Source of the DNA: Pseudonocardia oceani
Lineage (GTDB): Bacteria > Actinomycetota > Actinomycetes > Mycobacteriales > Pseudonocardiaceae
Assembly (NCBI RefSeq): GCF_019263585.2
Contig: NZ_JADQDF010000001.1
Location: forward strand, 5,280,501 to 5,344,500
Direction: 5' to 3'
Length of the DNA stretch: 64,000 nucleotides
Position 1 is the stretch's first letter. Every line of letters starts with the position of its first letter. The position numbers and the translations under genes were made by a program. Below are positions 17,832 through 25,431 of this stretch, one piece after another. The notes below the pieces were generated by a model. It worked only from the letters and a program-made list of their open reading frames with translations. It searched no databases and was not told the DNA's origin.

Positions 17832-19149
17832 CGAGCGGTGCGGGCCGCGGACGGGACCGCAGCGACGCCCACGCCACCCGCGCCACCCGGTCGGGCCGCA
17901 TCAGTGACGGCGGGGGCGCCAGCAGCCCCGTCACCTCGACGAAGGCCTTCGCCAGCACCGGGTCCACGGCCGCGGCGGCCTGCACCCGCCCGATGTAGGC
18001 GCCGATCGCCCGGCCCGCGCGCGTCCGCGGGCCGTCGACACGGGGGTCCTGCAGGTCCGCACCGACCGTCAGGTCCCACACCGGCCGCACGACCCGCGCC
18101 ACGGCCCGGGCGTGCGCGCGGGGATCCGGCACCCCCACCAGCCCCCGCAGCGCCAGCGCCTGCAGCGCCGCCACCGTCATGCCCTGTCCGTAGACCGGGT
18201 TGAACGAGCACACGGCGTCGCCCAGGACGAGCAGGCCGGTCGGGAGGTCGTCGAGCAGGTCGTAGCGGCGCCAGGTGTTGGCCGGGAACCGGGTGATCCG
18301 CAGCGGCCCGACGGGCTCGGCGCCCGCCAGCGCGTCGGCGACGTCCGGAAAGGGCAGGGTCCCGGCGAAGCGGTGGTAGCCCGCGGGATCGGCGGGCGGG
18401 CGGTCGTCGAAGCCGCCGATGAGCACGACCAGGTGCTCCCCGCCCTCGACCGGGAACACCGCTCCGCCCCGGGGCGCGCCCGGCGCCGCCGAGCAGAGCA
18501 CGGCCTGCTGGTCGCCCAGCGCGCCGGCGCGCAGCCGGAACCGGCCGGTCGTGTAGCCGACGTCGACGATTACCCGGTCCTCGCGCGGCGCGGTGCCGCC
18601 CCGCGCAGCCAGCCAGGCCGGGGTGCGGGAGCCGCGGCCGGTGGCGTCGACGACGAGGTCGGCGTCGAGGTGCTCGGTCTCCGCGGTGTCGCGGTGGCGC
18701 ACCTGCACGCCCGTGACGCGGGTGCGGTCGCCGGTGAGCCCGACGACGTCGCGGCACTCGCGCACGTCGGCCGGCCCGCGCACCTCCTCGCGGAGGTGCG
18801 ACTCCAGCAGCGCGCGGCTGAGCATCAGCGTCCGCGTCGTGCCGGGCACCGGCAGGAACCGGTGACCGTTCAGCAGGAACCGCATCCGCCCCGACGTCCC
18901 GGTGACCGCGCCCCGGGCGACCAGCGCGTCGGTCAGGCCGGGGAACAGCTCCTCCAGCACCTCGCGGCCGCGGGGGAGCAGGACGTGCGGGTGGCGGCCC
19001 TGGGGCACCCCGCGGCGGTCGGCGGCGCCGGCGGGCAGGGCGTCCCGCTCGACGACGGTGACGCGGTCGAAGGACTCGGACAGGACGCGGGCGGCGAGCA
19101 GGCCTGCCATGCTCGCCCCCAGGACGACGGCGTGGGTCATGGCGGGCAC
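17818..19149 (-). CDS. FAD-dependent oxidoreductase (monooxygenase/halogenase-like)
   Basis: A 443-aa flavoprotein: Rossmann motif VVLGASMAGLLAARVL, then VVERDALP, VDATGRGSR, and the second FAD motif VLGDAVCSFNPVYGQGMTVAALQA. These fit the tryptophan-halogenase/geranylgeranyl-reductase-like group. The lysine signature of true halogenases is not evident, so the substrate is open. Start is GTG 19149 or ATG 19140. With the next gene it forms a minus-strand pair wedged between hemY and hemQ. Confidence 0.8.
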   Translation of the reverse strand: MPAMTHAVVLGASMAGLLAARVLSESFDRVTVVERDALPAGAADRRGVPQGRHPHVLLPRGREVLEELFPGLTDALVARGAVTGTSGRMRFLLNGHRFLPVPGTTRTLMLSRALLESHLREEVRGPADVRECRDVVGLTGDRTRVTGVQVRHRDTAETEHLDADLVVDATGRGSRTPAWLAARGGTAPREDRVIVDVGYTTGRFRLRAGALGDQQAVLCSAAPGAPRGGAVFPVEGGEHLVVLIGGFDDRPPADPAGYHRFAGTLPFPDVADALAGAEPVGPLRITRFPANTWRRYDLLDDLPTGLLVLGDAVCSFNPVYGQGMTVAALQALALRGLVGVPDPRAHARAVARVVRPVWDLTVGADLQDPRVDGPRTRAGRAIGAYIGRVQAAAAVDPVLAKAFVEVTGLLAPPPSLMRPDRVARVAWASLRSRPRPAPLVRTG

Positions 19150-19167
19150 GGTGGCCCCGCCGGGTGC

Positions 19168-21090
19168 TCACTCTCCAGGCCGTTCCCTGTCCACTTCCTG
19201 CCCGCGGCCGCCGTGCAGGGCGGTCGCCACCCGGGCGATCGCGGCGCCGAGGTGGCGCCGGTAGGTCGAGAACGGCAGGCCGAGCACCTCGGCGGCGCGC
19301 TCCTGGGTGGGCGCGGGGCGCAGGTAGGTGCGGTCGAGCACGCGGTGCAGCCGGTCGTCGCGCGGGTCGGTGCGCAGGCCCTCGACGGCCCCGAGCAGCC
19401 GGGCGCGCAGGGCGTCCGGCCCGCCGTCCGCAGCGAGGGGGTGGCGGGCGAGCAGGTCGGGCCGGTGCAGGTCGCGCAGGGCGGTGCGGATGTCGGCCGG
19501 CGTCACGGGAGCGGTCCGGGGCGCGGTGAGACCCGACCAGATCGACCGGGCCGGCGGGCGCCGCCAGTCGCGGCAGAACACGGCGCAGGAGCGGTCGCCG
19601 ACCGGGACGTCGAGCTCGTGGGCGTAGCCGATGTGCCGGAAGAACGGCCCGAGCCCGTCGGGGTCGGTCGTGACGCAGAAGTCGGCGTCGAGGCCCGGCC
19701 GCGTCAGCACGTGCCGCAGGTGCCCGACGGCGGCGGCGTCGAAGGCGGGGGACGGGCCCTCGCCGGCGTCGCGGTCGGCGAGGAACCGCATCATCATCAC
19801 GTCCCCCGCGGTGCTCCCCGCCCAGGTGACGGCGGCCGCGGCGACCGGGTCGGCGGCGACGGCGGCGGGCGCCGCCTCGTGCAGCGCCAGCCAGACCGCG
19901 ACCCCGCGCACGGCGTCCCCGTCCCGGCACACCGTGAACGCCGCGGGCTGCTCGTCGAGCCAGCGCCGCAGCGGCACCGCCCCCTCCGCGCCCGCGTGCC
20001 GCACGAGCAGCGCCTCGACGCCCGCGCGGTCGCCGGGCCGGTAGGGCTCGCCGGGGACGGCGCCGAAGGCGTCCCAGTCGAAGAAGGCGCGGGCGACGGG
20101 GTCGTGGCGGAAGCTGAAGAGGAGGTCGAGGATCGCGCGACCGCGCGGGCCCTCGCGCCCGGACCGGGCGGCGGCCAGCACGCTGCGGCGCAGCGCGGCC
20201 AGCAGCGCCGCCGTCGTGTCCGGGTCGCGCCAGCGAAGGTCGGCGACCAGCACCTCCCGCACCACGTCGTGCGGGTGGACCCCGCCCGGCCCCGACTCGA
20301 CGTAGGGCTGGGCGCGCAGCCAGTCGAACAGGGCACCCGCGTCGTCGACGCCGAGGACCTCGCGCAGCAGCGCCTCCGTCGTCACGCGCGCCCAGGCTGC
20401 GACCTGCAGCGCACGGCGGTGCTCCCGGCCCGGGGCGACGTCGACGAGGCGCCCCACCAGCTCGCCGACGACGTCGGGGGCGGTGAGCCGCTCGGGCACC
20501 GCGTCGGCGCCGATCTCGCGGGCCAGCGCCAGGGCCAGCGGGTAGCCCGAGCAGAACGCGAGCACCCGCGGCGACGACGAGCCCAGCAGCTGCGCCGACT
20601 CCGCGGGCGGGAGCGGGGCCAGCGGCAGCACCCGCACCAGCTCGCGCCAGCCCGGGTCGGCGGTCCAGCCCGGCGCGGGCGGGTGGCGCCCGGCGAGCAC
20701 CACGACGACGTCGGGCGGCAGGCCGGGCAGCAGGTCGTCGCGGATCCAGGCGTCGAGCGGGGCCAGCAGCTCGTAGGTGTCGACGAGCAGCACGCCGCGC
20801 CGCGCGGTCGTCCGCAGCGGCGCGACGGCGGCCCGCACGGCGTCGCGGTCGGGGGCGACGGCCCGCCCGTCGAGCCGGACGACCTCCGCCCCCTCGGCCG
20901 ACCCCGCGAACATCCGCAGCAGCGCGCTCTTCCCGATCCCGCCCGGGCCGTGGACGTGGAGCACGGTGAACGGCGGCTCGCCCTGGGCCGTCACGGCCTG
21001 CCGGAACAGCTCCCGCTCGGCGGTCCGGCCGACGAACGCGCGGCCCCGCGCCGTGCGCAGCCGTGCGCCGAGGGTGGACCGCGACCGCAT
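19168..21090 (-). CDS. AAA/STAND-type ATP-binding regulator
   Basis: A 640-aa protein with a P-loop near the N terminus (HGPGGIGKSALL, about 48-59) and a Walker B-like VLLVDTYELLAP. The middle is helical, and residues about 380-545 have a GNAT-like look. A C-terminal segment (TQERAAEVLGLPFSTYRRHLGAAIARV) resembles an HTH. STAND ATPases switch on ligand or partner binding. The ATG at 21090 is 7 bases after a TACCGT box; an earlier ATG at 21120 would overlap the hemQ upstream region. It likely controls or accompanies the neighbouring oxidoreductase, by inference from position only. Confidence 0.7.
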   Translation of the reverse strand: MRSRSTLGARLRTARGRAFVGRTAERELFRQAVTAQGEPPFTVLHVHGPGGIGKSALLRMFAGSAEGAEVVRLDGRAVAPDRDAVRAAVAPLRTTARRGVLLVDTYELLAPLDAWIRDDLLPGLPPDVVVVLAGRHPPAPGWTADPGWRELVRVLPLAPLPPAESAQLLGSSSPRVLAFCSGYPLALALAREIGADAVPERLTAPDVVGELVGRLVDVAPGREHRRALQVAAWARVTTEALLREVLGVDDAGALFDWLRAQPYVESGPGGVHPHDVVREVLVADLRWRDPDTTAALLAALRRSVLAAARSGREGPRGRAILDLLFSFRHDPVARAFFDWDAFGAVPGEPYRPGDRAGVEALLVRHAGAEGAVPLRRWLDEQPAAFTVCRDGDAVRGVAVWLALHEAAPAAVAADPVAAAAVTWAGSTAGDVMMMRFLADRDAGEGPSPAFDAAAVGHLRHVLTRPGLDADFCVTTDPDGLGPFFRHIGYAHELDVPVGDRSCAVFCRDWRRPPARSIWSGLTAPRTAPVTPADIRTALRDLHRPDLLARHPLAADGGPDALRARLLGAVEGLRTDPRDDRLHRVLDRTYLRPAPTQERAAEVLGLPFSTYRRHLGAAIARVATALHGGRGQEVDRERPGE

Positions 21091-21097
21091 CCTCCGA

Positions 21098-21103
21098 ACG
21101 GTA
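21098..21103 (-). promoter_or_regulatory. -10 box TACCGT of the STAND regulator
   Basis: On the minus strand TACCGT ends 7 bases before the ATG at 21090, with GGAGG directly adjoining the start codon. Confidence 0.4.
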
Positions 21104-21126
21104 GCCGTGGATGGCACCATGGAGCC

Positions 21127-21822
21127 ATGTCCCGTCTCGACTACGCCCAGCTCAACAGCGCCGTCCGCTACACCATGTGGTCGGTGTTCCGCGTCGAACC
21201 CGGACGCCTCGGGGACGACCGCACGCAGGCCGTCGCGGAGGTCGGGGAGTTCCTCGACGCGCTGGAGGGCAAGGGCGTCGTCGTGCGCGGCGTCTACGAC
21301 ATCGCGGGCATGCGCGCCGACGCCGACTACATGGTCTGGTGGCACGCCGACAACGTCGAGGCCCTGCAGGGCGCCTACGCCGACCTGCGCCGCAGCACCG
21401 CGCTCGGCCGGGCCAGCGTCCCGGTCTGGAGCCAGGTGGCGCTGCACCGCCCCGCGGAGTTCAACAAGAGCCACGTGCCGGCGTTCGTCGCGGGGGAGGA
21501 GCCGAAGGGCTACGTCTGCGTGTACCCCTTCGTCCGCTCGCTCGACTGGTACCTGCTGCCCGACGAGGAGCGGCGGACGATGCTCGCCGACCACGGCAAG
21601 GCCGCCCGCGGCTACGCCGACGTGCGCGCCAACACCGTCCCCGCCTTCGCGCTGGGCGACTACGAGTGGATCCTCGCGTTCGAGTGCGACGCGCTCGACC
21701 GGATCGTCGACCTCATGCGCGACCTGCGCGCCACCGAGGCCCGCCGCCACGTGCGCGAGGAGGTGCCGTTCTTCACCGGCCCCCGCGTGCAGGTCGGCGA
21801 CCTCGTCGCCCGGCTGCCGTAG
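21127..21822 (+). CDS. hemQ: Coproheme decarboxylase HemQ (chlorite-dismutase-like)
   Basis: Last step of the coproporphyrin-dependent pathway: oxidative decarboxylation of coproheme to haem b, 231 aa. Family stretches include YTMWSVFRV, GVYDIAGMRADADYMVWWHADNVEALQ, KSHVPAFVAGEEPKGYVCVYPFVRSLDWYLLPDEER (the Tyr here fits the catalytic Tyr), MLADHGKAARGYADVRANTVPAFALGDYEWILAFE (proximal His in DHGK) and HVREEVPFFTG. hemE and hemY are 3.3 kb upstream on the same strand, split off by two minus-strand genes. Confidence 0.93.
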   Translation: MSRLDYAQLNSAVRYTMWSVFRVEPGRLGDDRTQAVAEVGEFLDALEGKGVVVRGVYDIAGMRADADYMVWWHADNVEALQGAYADLRRSTALGRASVPVWSQVALHRPAEFNKSHVPAFVAGEEPKGYVCVYPFVRSLDWYLLPDEERRTMLADHGKAARGYADVRANTVPAFALGDYEWILAFECDALDRIVDLMRDLRATEARRHVREEVPFFTGPRVQVGDLVARLP

Positions 21823-21890
21823 CGGAGCTGCTCACCCGCGGACCCCCGCCTCGCCTGCGCGCCGGGGCTCCCCGTGCGCCGTCGAGCTGA

Positions 21891-22319
21891 TCAGCCGATC
21901 GGCTTCTCCTCGAGCTTCAGTGAGATCGAGTTGATGCAGTAGCGCAGGTCGGTGGGGGTGCCGTAGCCCTCGCCCTCGAAGACGTGCCCGAGGTGGCTCT
22001 TGCAGGTGGCGCAGACGACCTCGACGCGCTTCATGCCCATCGAGTAGTCGGTGCGCTCGATGACGGCGCTGCCGGCGAGCGGGGTGTAGAAGGACGGCCA
22101 GCCGCAGTGCGACTCGAACTTGGTGTCGCTGCGGAACAGCTCCGCGCCGCACGCGCGGCAGGAGTAGACGCCCTCGGTCTTCGTGTCGGTGTACTCGCCG
22201 ACGAACGGGCGCTCGGTGCCGGCCCGGCGCAGGACCTGGTACTCGGCGGGGGTGAGCTGCGCGCGCCACTCCTCGTCGGACTTGACGACGGTGGCGTCGG
22301 GCTCGGTGACGGGATCCAT
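21891..22319 (-). CDS. msrB: Peptide-methionine (R)-S-oxide reductase
   Basis: Reduces methionine R-sulfoxide in proteins, 142 aa. Two CxxC zinc pairs are present (CRACG and CATCKSHLGH), with ESHCGWPSFYTP and the catalytic region LRYCINSISL. The ATG at 22319 is 7 bases after a TAGCCT box, so it is probably leaderless. Confidence 0.95.
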   Translation of the reverse strand: MDPVTEPDATVVKSDEEWRAQLTPAEYQVLRRAGTERPFVGEYTDTKTEGVYSCRACGAELFRSDTKFESHCGWPSFYTPLAGSAVIERTDYSMGMKRVEVVCATCKSHLGHVFEGEGYGTPTDLRYCINSISLKLEEKPIG

Positions 22320-22326
22320 GCGTTCC

Positions 22327-22332
22327 AGGCTA
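22327..22332 (-). promoter_or_regulatory. -10 box TAGCCT of msrB
   Basis: On the minus strand TAGCCT ends 7 bases before the msrB ATG; no separate Shine-Dalgarno is present. Confidence 0.5.
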
Positions 22333-22378
22333 CGTCCGGAACCCGACAGCGCGCCGCGCAAGCGGCCCAGGAGATCGG

Positions 22379-22666
22379 TCAGAGCCACGTCGTCACCACG
22401 AACACCAGGGCCTCCCACACGAGGAACGCGGCCACGGCGAGCAGCAGCACCACGACGAGCACGGCACCCCACCGGCGGCCGCCCTCGGCGCGGTTGGCGG
22501 AGTCGGCGAAGTGGCTGACACCGTCGAGGTAGCCCTCGACGGTGAAGGCCGGGCGCTGGCGCTGCATCCGGTCGAGGTGCTCGGCGAAGGCCTGGGCCTC
22601 GGGGTCGGCGGGATCGAGCCCGAGCAGCTCGTCGTCGAAGGGGGAGGAGCTCGGACGATCCGGCAC
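22379..22666 (-). CDS. Small single-pass membrane protein, unknown function
   Basis: A 95-aa protein with an acidic N-terminal half (DDELLGLDPADPEAQAFAEHLDRMQRQRPAF, cytosolic by prediction) and one C-terminal membrane helix (about 68-93). Not recognised. The GTG at 22666 is 6 bases after a TACCCT box on the minus strand. It is divergent from the LigD-type gene. Confidence 0.6.
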   Translation of the reverse strand: MPDRPSSSPFDDELLGLDPADPEAQAFAEHLDRMQRQRPAFTVEGYLDGVSHFADSANRAEGGRRWGAVLVVVLLLAVAAFLVWEALVFVVTTWL

Positions 22667-22672
22667 GGCGTC

Positions 22673-22690
22673 AGGGTAGCGGAGTAGCGT
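22673..22690. promoter_or_regulatory. Overlapping divergent leaderless promoters
   Basis: TACCCT on the minus strand (complement of 22673-22678) serves the membrane protein. TAGCGT on the plus strand (22685-22690) is 7 bases before the GTG at 22698. Confidence 0.5.
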
Positions 22691-22697
22691 GCCCGCC

Positions 22698-23735
22698 GTG
22701 GCGTCCAAGGCACCGGTCGAGCTGCTGTCCGTCGGAGGCCGGGAGGTGCGCCTGACCAGCCCGGACAAGGTGTACTTCCCCGAGCCGGGGATCACCAAGC
22801 GGGAGGTCGTGCACTACTACCTGGCCGTGGTCGAGCCGCTGCTGCGCGTGCTGCACGAGCGGCCCACCAACCTCAAGCGGTTCCCCGACGGCGTCGAGGG
22901 CGAGCCGTTCTACGGCAAGCGGCTGCCCAAGGGCGCGCCCGACTACGCCGAGACCGCGCGGGTGACGTTCCCCAGCGGCCGCACCGCCGAGTCGCTGTGC
23001 CCCACCGAGCCCGCCGTGCTGCTGTGGGCGGCCAACATGGGCACGTTCGACTTCCACCCGTGGCCGGTCCGCCGCGCCGACACCGACCGCCCCGACGAGC
23101 TGCGCATCGACCTCGACCCGCAGCCCGGCACCGGCTTCGCGGAGGCTCGCGAGGTGGCCGCCGTGCTGCGCGAGGTGCTCGACGAGGCCGGCCTCGTCGG
23201 CTGGCCCAAGACCTCCGGCGGGCGCGGCGTCCACGTCTTCGCCCGGATCCGCCCGGAATGGGACTTCGTCGACGTCCGCCACGCCGTCATCGCCATCGCC
23301 CGCCGGGTCGCCGACCGGCTGCCGGAGCGCGCCACCGTCGCGTGGTGGAAGGAGGAGCGCGGCGAGCGGGTGTTCCTCGACTACAACCAGGCCGCGCGCG
23401 ACCGCACCGTCGCCTCGGCGTGGTCGGTGCGCGGGCGGCCCCGGGCGACGGTGTCGATGCCGCTGACCTGGGAGCAGCTGCCCGACGTCGAGCCCGAGGA
23501 CTTCGACGTCCGCACCGTGCCGGGCCTCTACGCCCAGCACGGCGACCCGCACGAGGGCATGGACGCCGCGGTGGGCGGGATCGAGACCGCGCTGGAGTGG
23601 TACGCCGCCGACGACCGCGAGCGCGGGCCTGCCGAGCTGCCCTATCCGCCCGAGTACCCGAAGATGCCGGGCGAACCGATGAGGGTGCAACCCAGCCGGG
23701 CGAAGGCCCGGTCGGAGGACTCGGCCGATCGGTGA
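22698..23735 (+). CDS. LigD-type polymerase domain protein (NHEJ primase/polymerase)
   Basis: A 345-aa stand-alone archaeo-eukaryotic-primase-like polymerase, as found in LigD of Ku-dependent end joining. It fills or extends ends with rNTPs or dNTPs. Visible features are LTSPDKVYFPEPGITKREVVHYY, FYGKRLPKGAPDY, the metal-binding RIDLDPQPGTGF, TSGGRGVHVFARI and FLDYNQAARDRTVASAWSVR. No ligase or nuclease domain is attached, and no Ku gene is near. I preferred the GTG at 22698 over the GTG at 22689 because the latter lies inside the -10 box. Confidence 0.88.
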   Translation: MASKAPVELLSVGGREVRLTSPDKVYFPEPGITKREVVHYYLAVVEPLLRVLHERPTNLKRFPDGVEGEPFYGKRLPKGAPDYAETARVTFPSGRTAESLCPTEPAVLLWAANMGTFDFHPWPVRRADTDRPDELRIDLDPQPGTGFAEAREVAAVLREVLDEAGLVGWPKTSGGRGVHVFARIRPEWDFVDVRHAVIAIARRVADRLPERATVAWWKEERGERVFLDYNQAARDRTVASAWSVRGRPRATVSMPLTWEQLPDVEPEDFDVRTVPGLYAQHGDPHEGMDAAVGGIETALEWYAADDRERGPAELPYPPEYPKMPGEPMRVQPSRAKARSEDSADR

Positions 23736-23922
23736 CCTGCGGTGAGCCCCCCACCCCACATGCGCACCATCTCACCCGCGAGTGCCCGTGTCGGCTCCGC
23801 TGAGTGAAACAGAAGGGCTGTTCGTCCACTCGGATGGACGTATTCGCGATTCCTCCGCAACACACGGTCGTTGAACCCTGTGACGACAGGCCGCAGGGGC
23901 CGGGTCGGATGGGGGGTGCACG

Positions 23923-25425
23923 ATGTCGAGTACTCCGATGACGGAGTTCGGTGGCGGTCGAGGATCGGCCGTCGGTGAGCGCGGATCCGAGACCTCGGGC
24001 GCCCACCACGGCTACGGCGACGACCCGAACGCCCGGGACCCGTACGCCCGGGACCCTTACGCCCCGGACCTGTACGCCCCGGACCTGTACAACCGGGACC
24101 GGTACGCCCAGGACCCGCACGCCCTGGACCCGTACGCCGGGTACGCGGACCCGGACCGCGACCTGCTCCTGCACGGCGACCTGCCCGTGCCGGACGCGGC
24201 GCTGCGCCGGCAGGCGGCCGAGGCCAACGCCCGCGCCGCCGAGGCCACCGCGGCGGCCGCCGCCGCCGACGCGAAGGCCGCGATCGCGCTGGCCGCCCGC
24301 GCCGCCGCCGCGGCCGACGCGGCCGCGCAGGCCGCCGTGCGCGCCGACGCCGTGGTCCGCGCCGCCGCGATGGCCGAGGTCACCCGCGTGGCCGACGCCG
24401 CCGCGCCGGCCGCGATCCCCGGCGAGCCGGACGCGCCGACCGGGCTGCTGCCCCTCGGCGTCCCGCACGGGGTGCCGCCGGTGCCGTTCGCGAACACGAT
24501 GACCGACACCGACGTGATGCCGCAGGCGGTCGTCCCGTTCCCGCGGTCGGTGGCCCGGCACGACGCCGACGCCGACTCCGGCGCGTTCGCCGTGCCCGGG
24601 ACGGCGCCGGAGGGTCGGGCGGCCCGCCGCCGGGCCGCCGCGGCCGAGACGACCGTGTTCGCGACGTCCGACGGGGCAGCCGACGGGGAGACCGTCATCG
24701 CCCGCCTCGACGACACCGGCCCGGACGGCGCCCGCGTCGACGGCGCCCGCGTCGACGGCGCCCGCGTCGACACCGCCGCCGCGTCCGCCGATCCGCAGAC
24801 CGAGCTCGTCGACGCCCTCCCGGAGGAGCCCGCCGAACCGGCCGTCTCCACGGGGAGCCGGCGCCGCCGGGCCCGGGCCGCCGCGGCCTACGAGGCCGAG
24901 GACACCGGGGAGCGCAACGCGGTCACCGCGACCGGCGGCCGTGCCGCCGCCCGCAAGGCCAAGGGCGCCCGCAAGGGGCTGTTCCGCCGCCGCGGGCCGC
25001 TGCTCGCGGCCGGTGCCGCCGTCGGCGTCCTCGCCGTGGCGGGCGTCGTGCTCGTCGGCAACGGCGGCAGCGGCGACAGTGGCGGCGGGGCCCCGGCCCC
25101 GGCCGCCGTGGTCGAGTCTCAGGTGCCCGTGCTGCCCTTCGCCGCCGCTCCGGCGGAGACCGAGGAGCAGGCGCCGGACCAGGGCGACCCGCGGTCGGAC
25201 CGCGCCGAGCGGTTCCTGAGCGGTCTGCGCGCCGCCGGCGTGCCGACGAGCCGGAGCGGGGCCGAGGAGACCGAGGCCGCCGAGCTGGTGTGCCGCGAGC
25301 TCGCCGACGGCGTCGACGAGGCCCGGATCGCCCGGGCGCTGCCGGCGACACTGCCGTCGGTCACCCGCGCGGAGGCCGCCGACCTCGTCGAGGTCGCGCG
25401 GGAGAGCTACTGCACCACGAGCTGA
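23923..25425 (+). CDS. Repeat-rich membrane-anchored protein with C-terminal DUF732-like domain
   Basis: A 500-aa, single-pass protein. The N terminus has seven pentapeptides of the A-x-D-x-Y type (about 37-71), then an Ala-rich coiled-coil-like stretch (about 90-155), a disordered region with three DGARV repeats (about 268-282), a basic stretch and one TM (about 359-379). An extracellular domain (about 425-500) with two Cys (LVCREL and SYCTTS) resembles the DUF732 secreted helical domain of mycobacteria. GGGGGG is close upstream of the ATG. Function unknown; the build suggests an envelope protein. Confidence 0.65.
   Translation: MSSTPMTEFGGGRGSAVGERGSETSGAHHGYGDDPNARDPYARDPYAPDLYAPDLYNRDRYAQDPHALDPYAGYADPDRDLLLHGDLPVPDAALRRQAAEANARAAEATAAAAAADAKAAIALAARAAAAADAAAQAAVRADAVVRAAAMAEVTRVADAAAPAAIPGEPDAPTGLLPLGVPHGVPPVPFANTMTDTDVMPQAVVPFPRSVARHDADADSGAFAVPGTAPEGRAARRRAAAAETTVFATSDGAADGETVIARLDDTGPDGARVDGARVDGARVDTAAASADPQTELVDALPEEPAEPAVSTGSRRRRARAAAAYEAEDTGERNAVTATGGRAAARKAKGARKGLFRRRGPLLAAGAAVGVLAVAGVVLVGNGGSGDSGGGAPAPAAVVESQVPVLPFAAAPAETEEQAPDQGDPRSDRAERFLSGLRAAGVPTSRSGAEETEAAELVCRELADGVDEARIARALPATLPSVTRAEAADLVEVARESYCTTS
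24031..24135 (+). repeat. Seven 15-bp tandem repeats in the N-terminal coding region
   Basis: Units of the type GCCCGGGACCCGTAC encode ARDPY, ARDPY, APDLY, APDLY, NRDRY, AQDPH and ALDPY. Copy number could vary in frame. Confidence 0.8.
24724..24768 (+). repeat. Three exact 15-bp repeats (DGARV)
   Basis: GACGGCGCCCGCGTC is present three times without change, a sign of recent expansion by slippage. Confidence 0.85.
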
Positions 25426-25431
25426 CCGCGG

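Noticed and set aside
18112..21126. A very long plus-strand frame upstream of hemQ
   Set aside because: It is antisense to the FAD oxidoreductase and the STAND regulator, both with clear motifs. Only the part from 21127 is hemQ.
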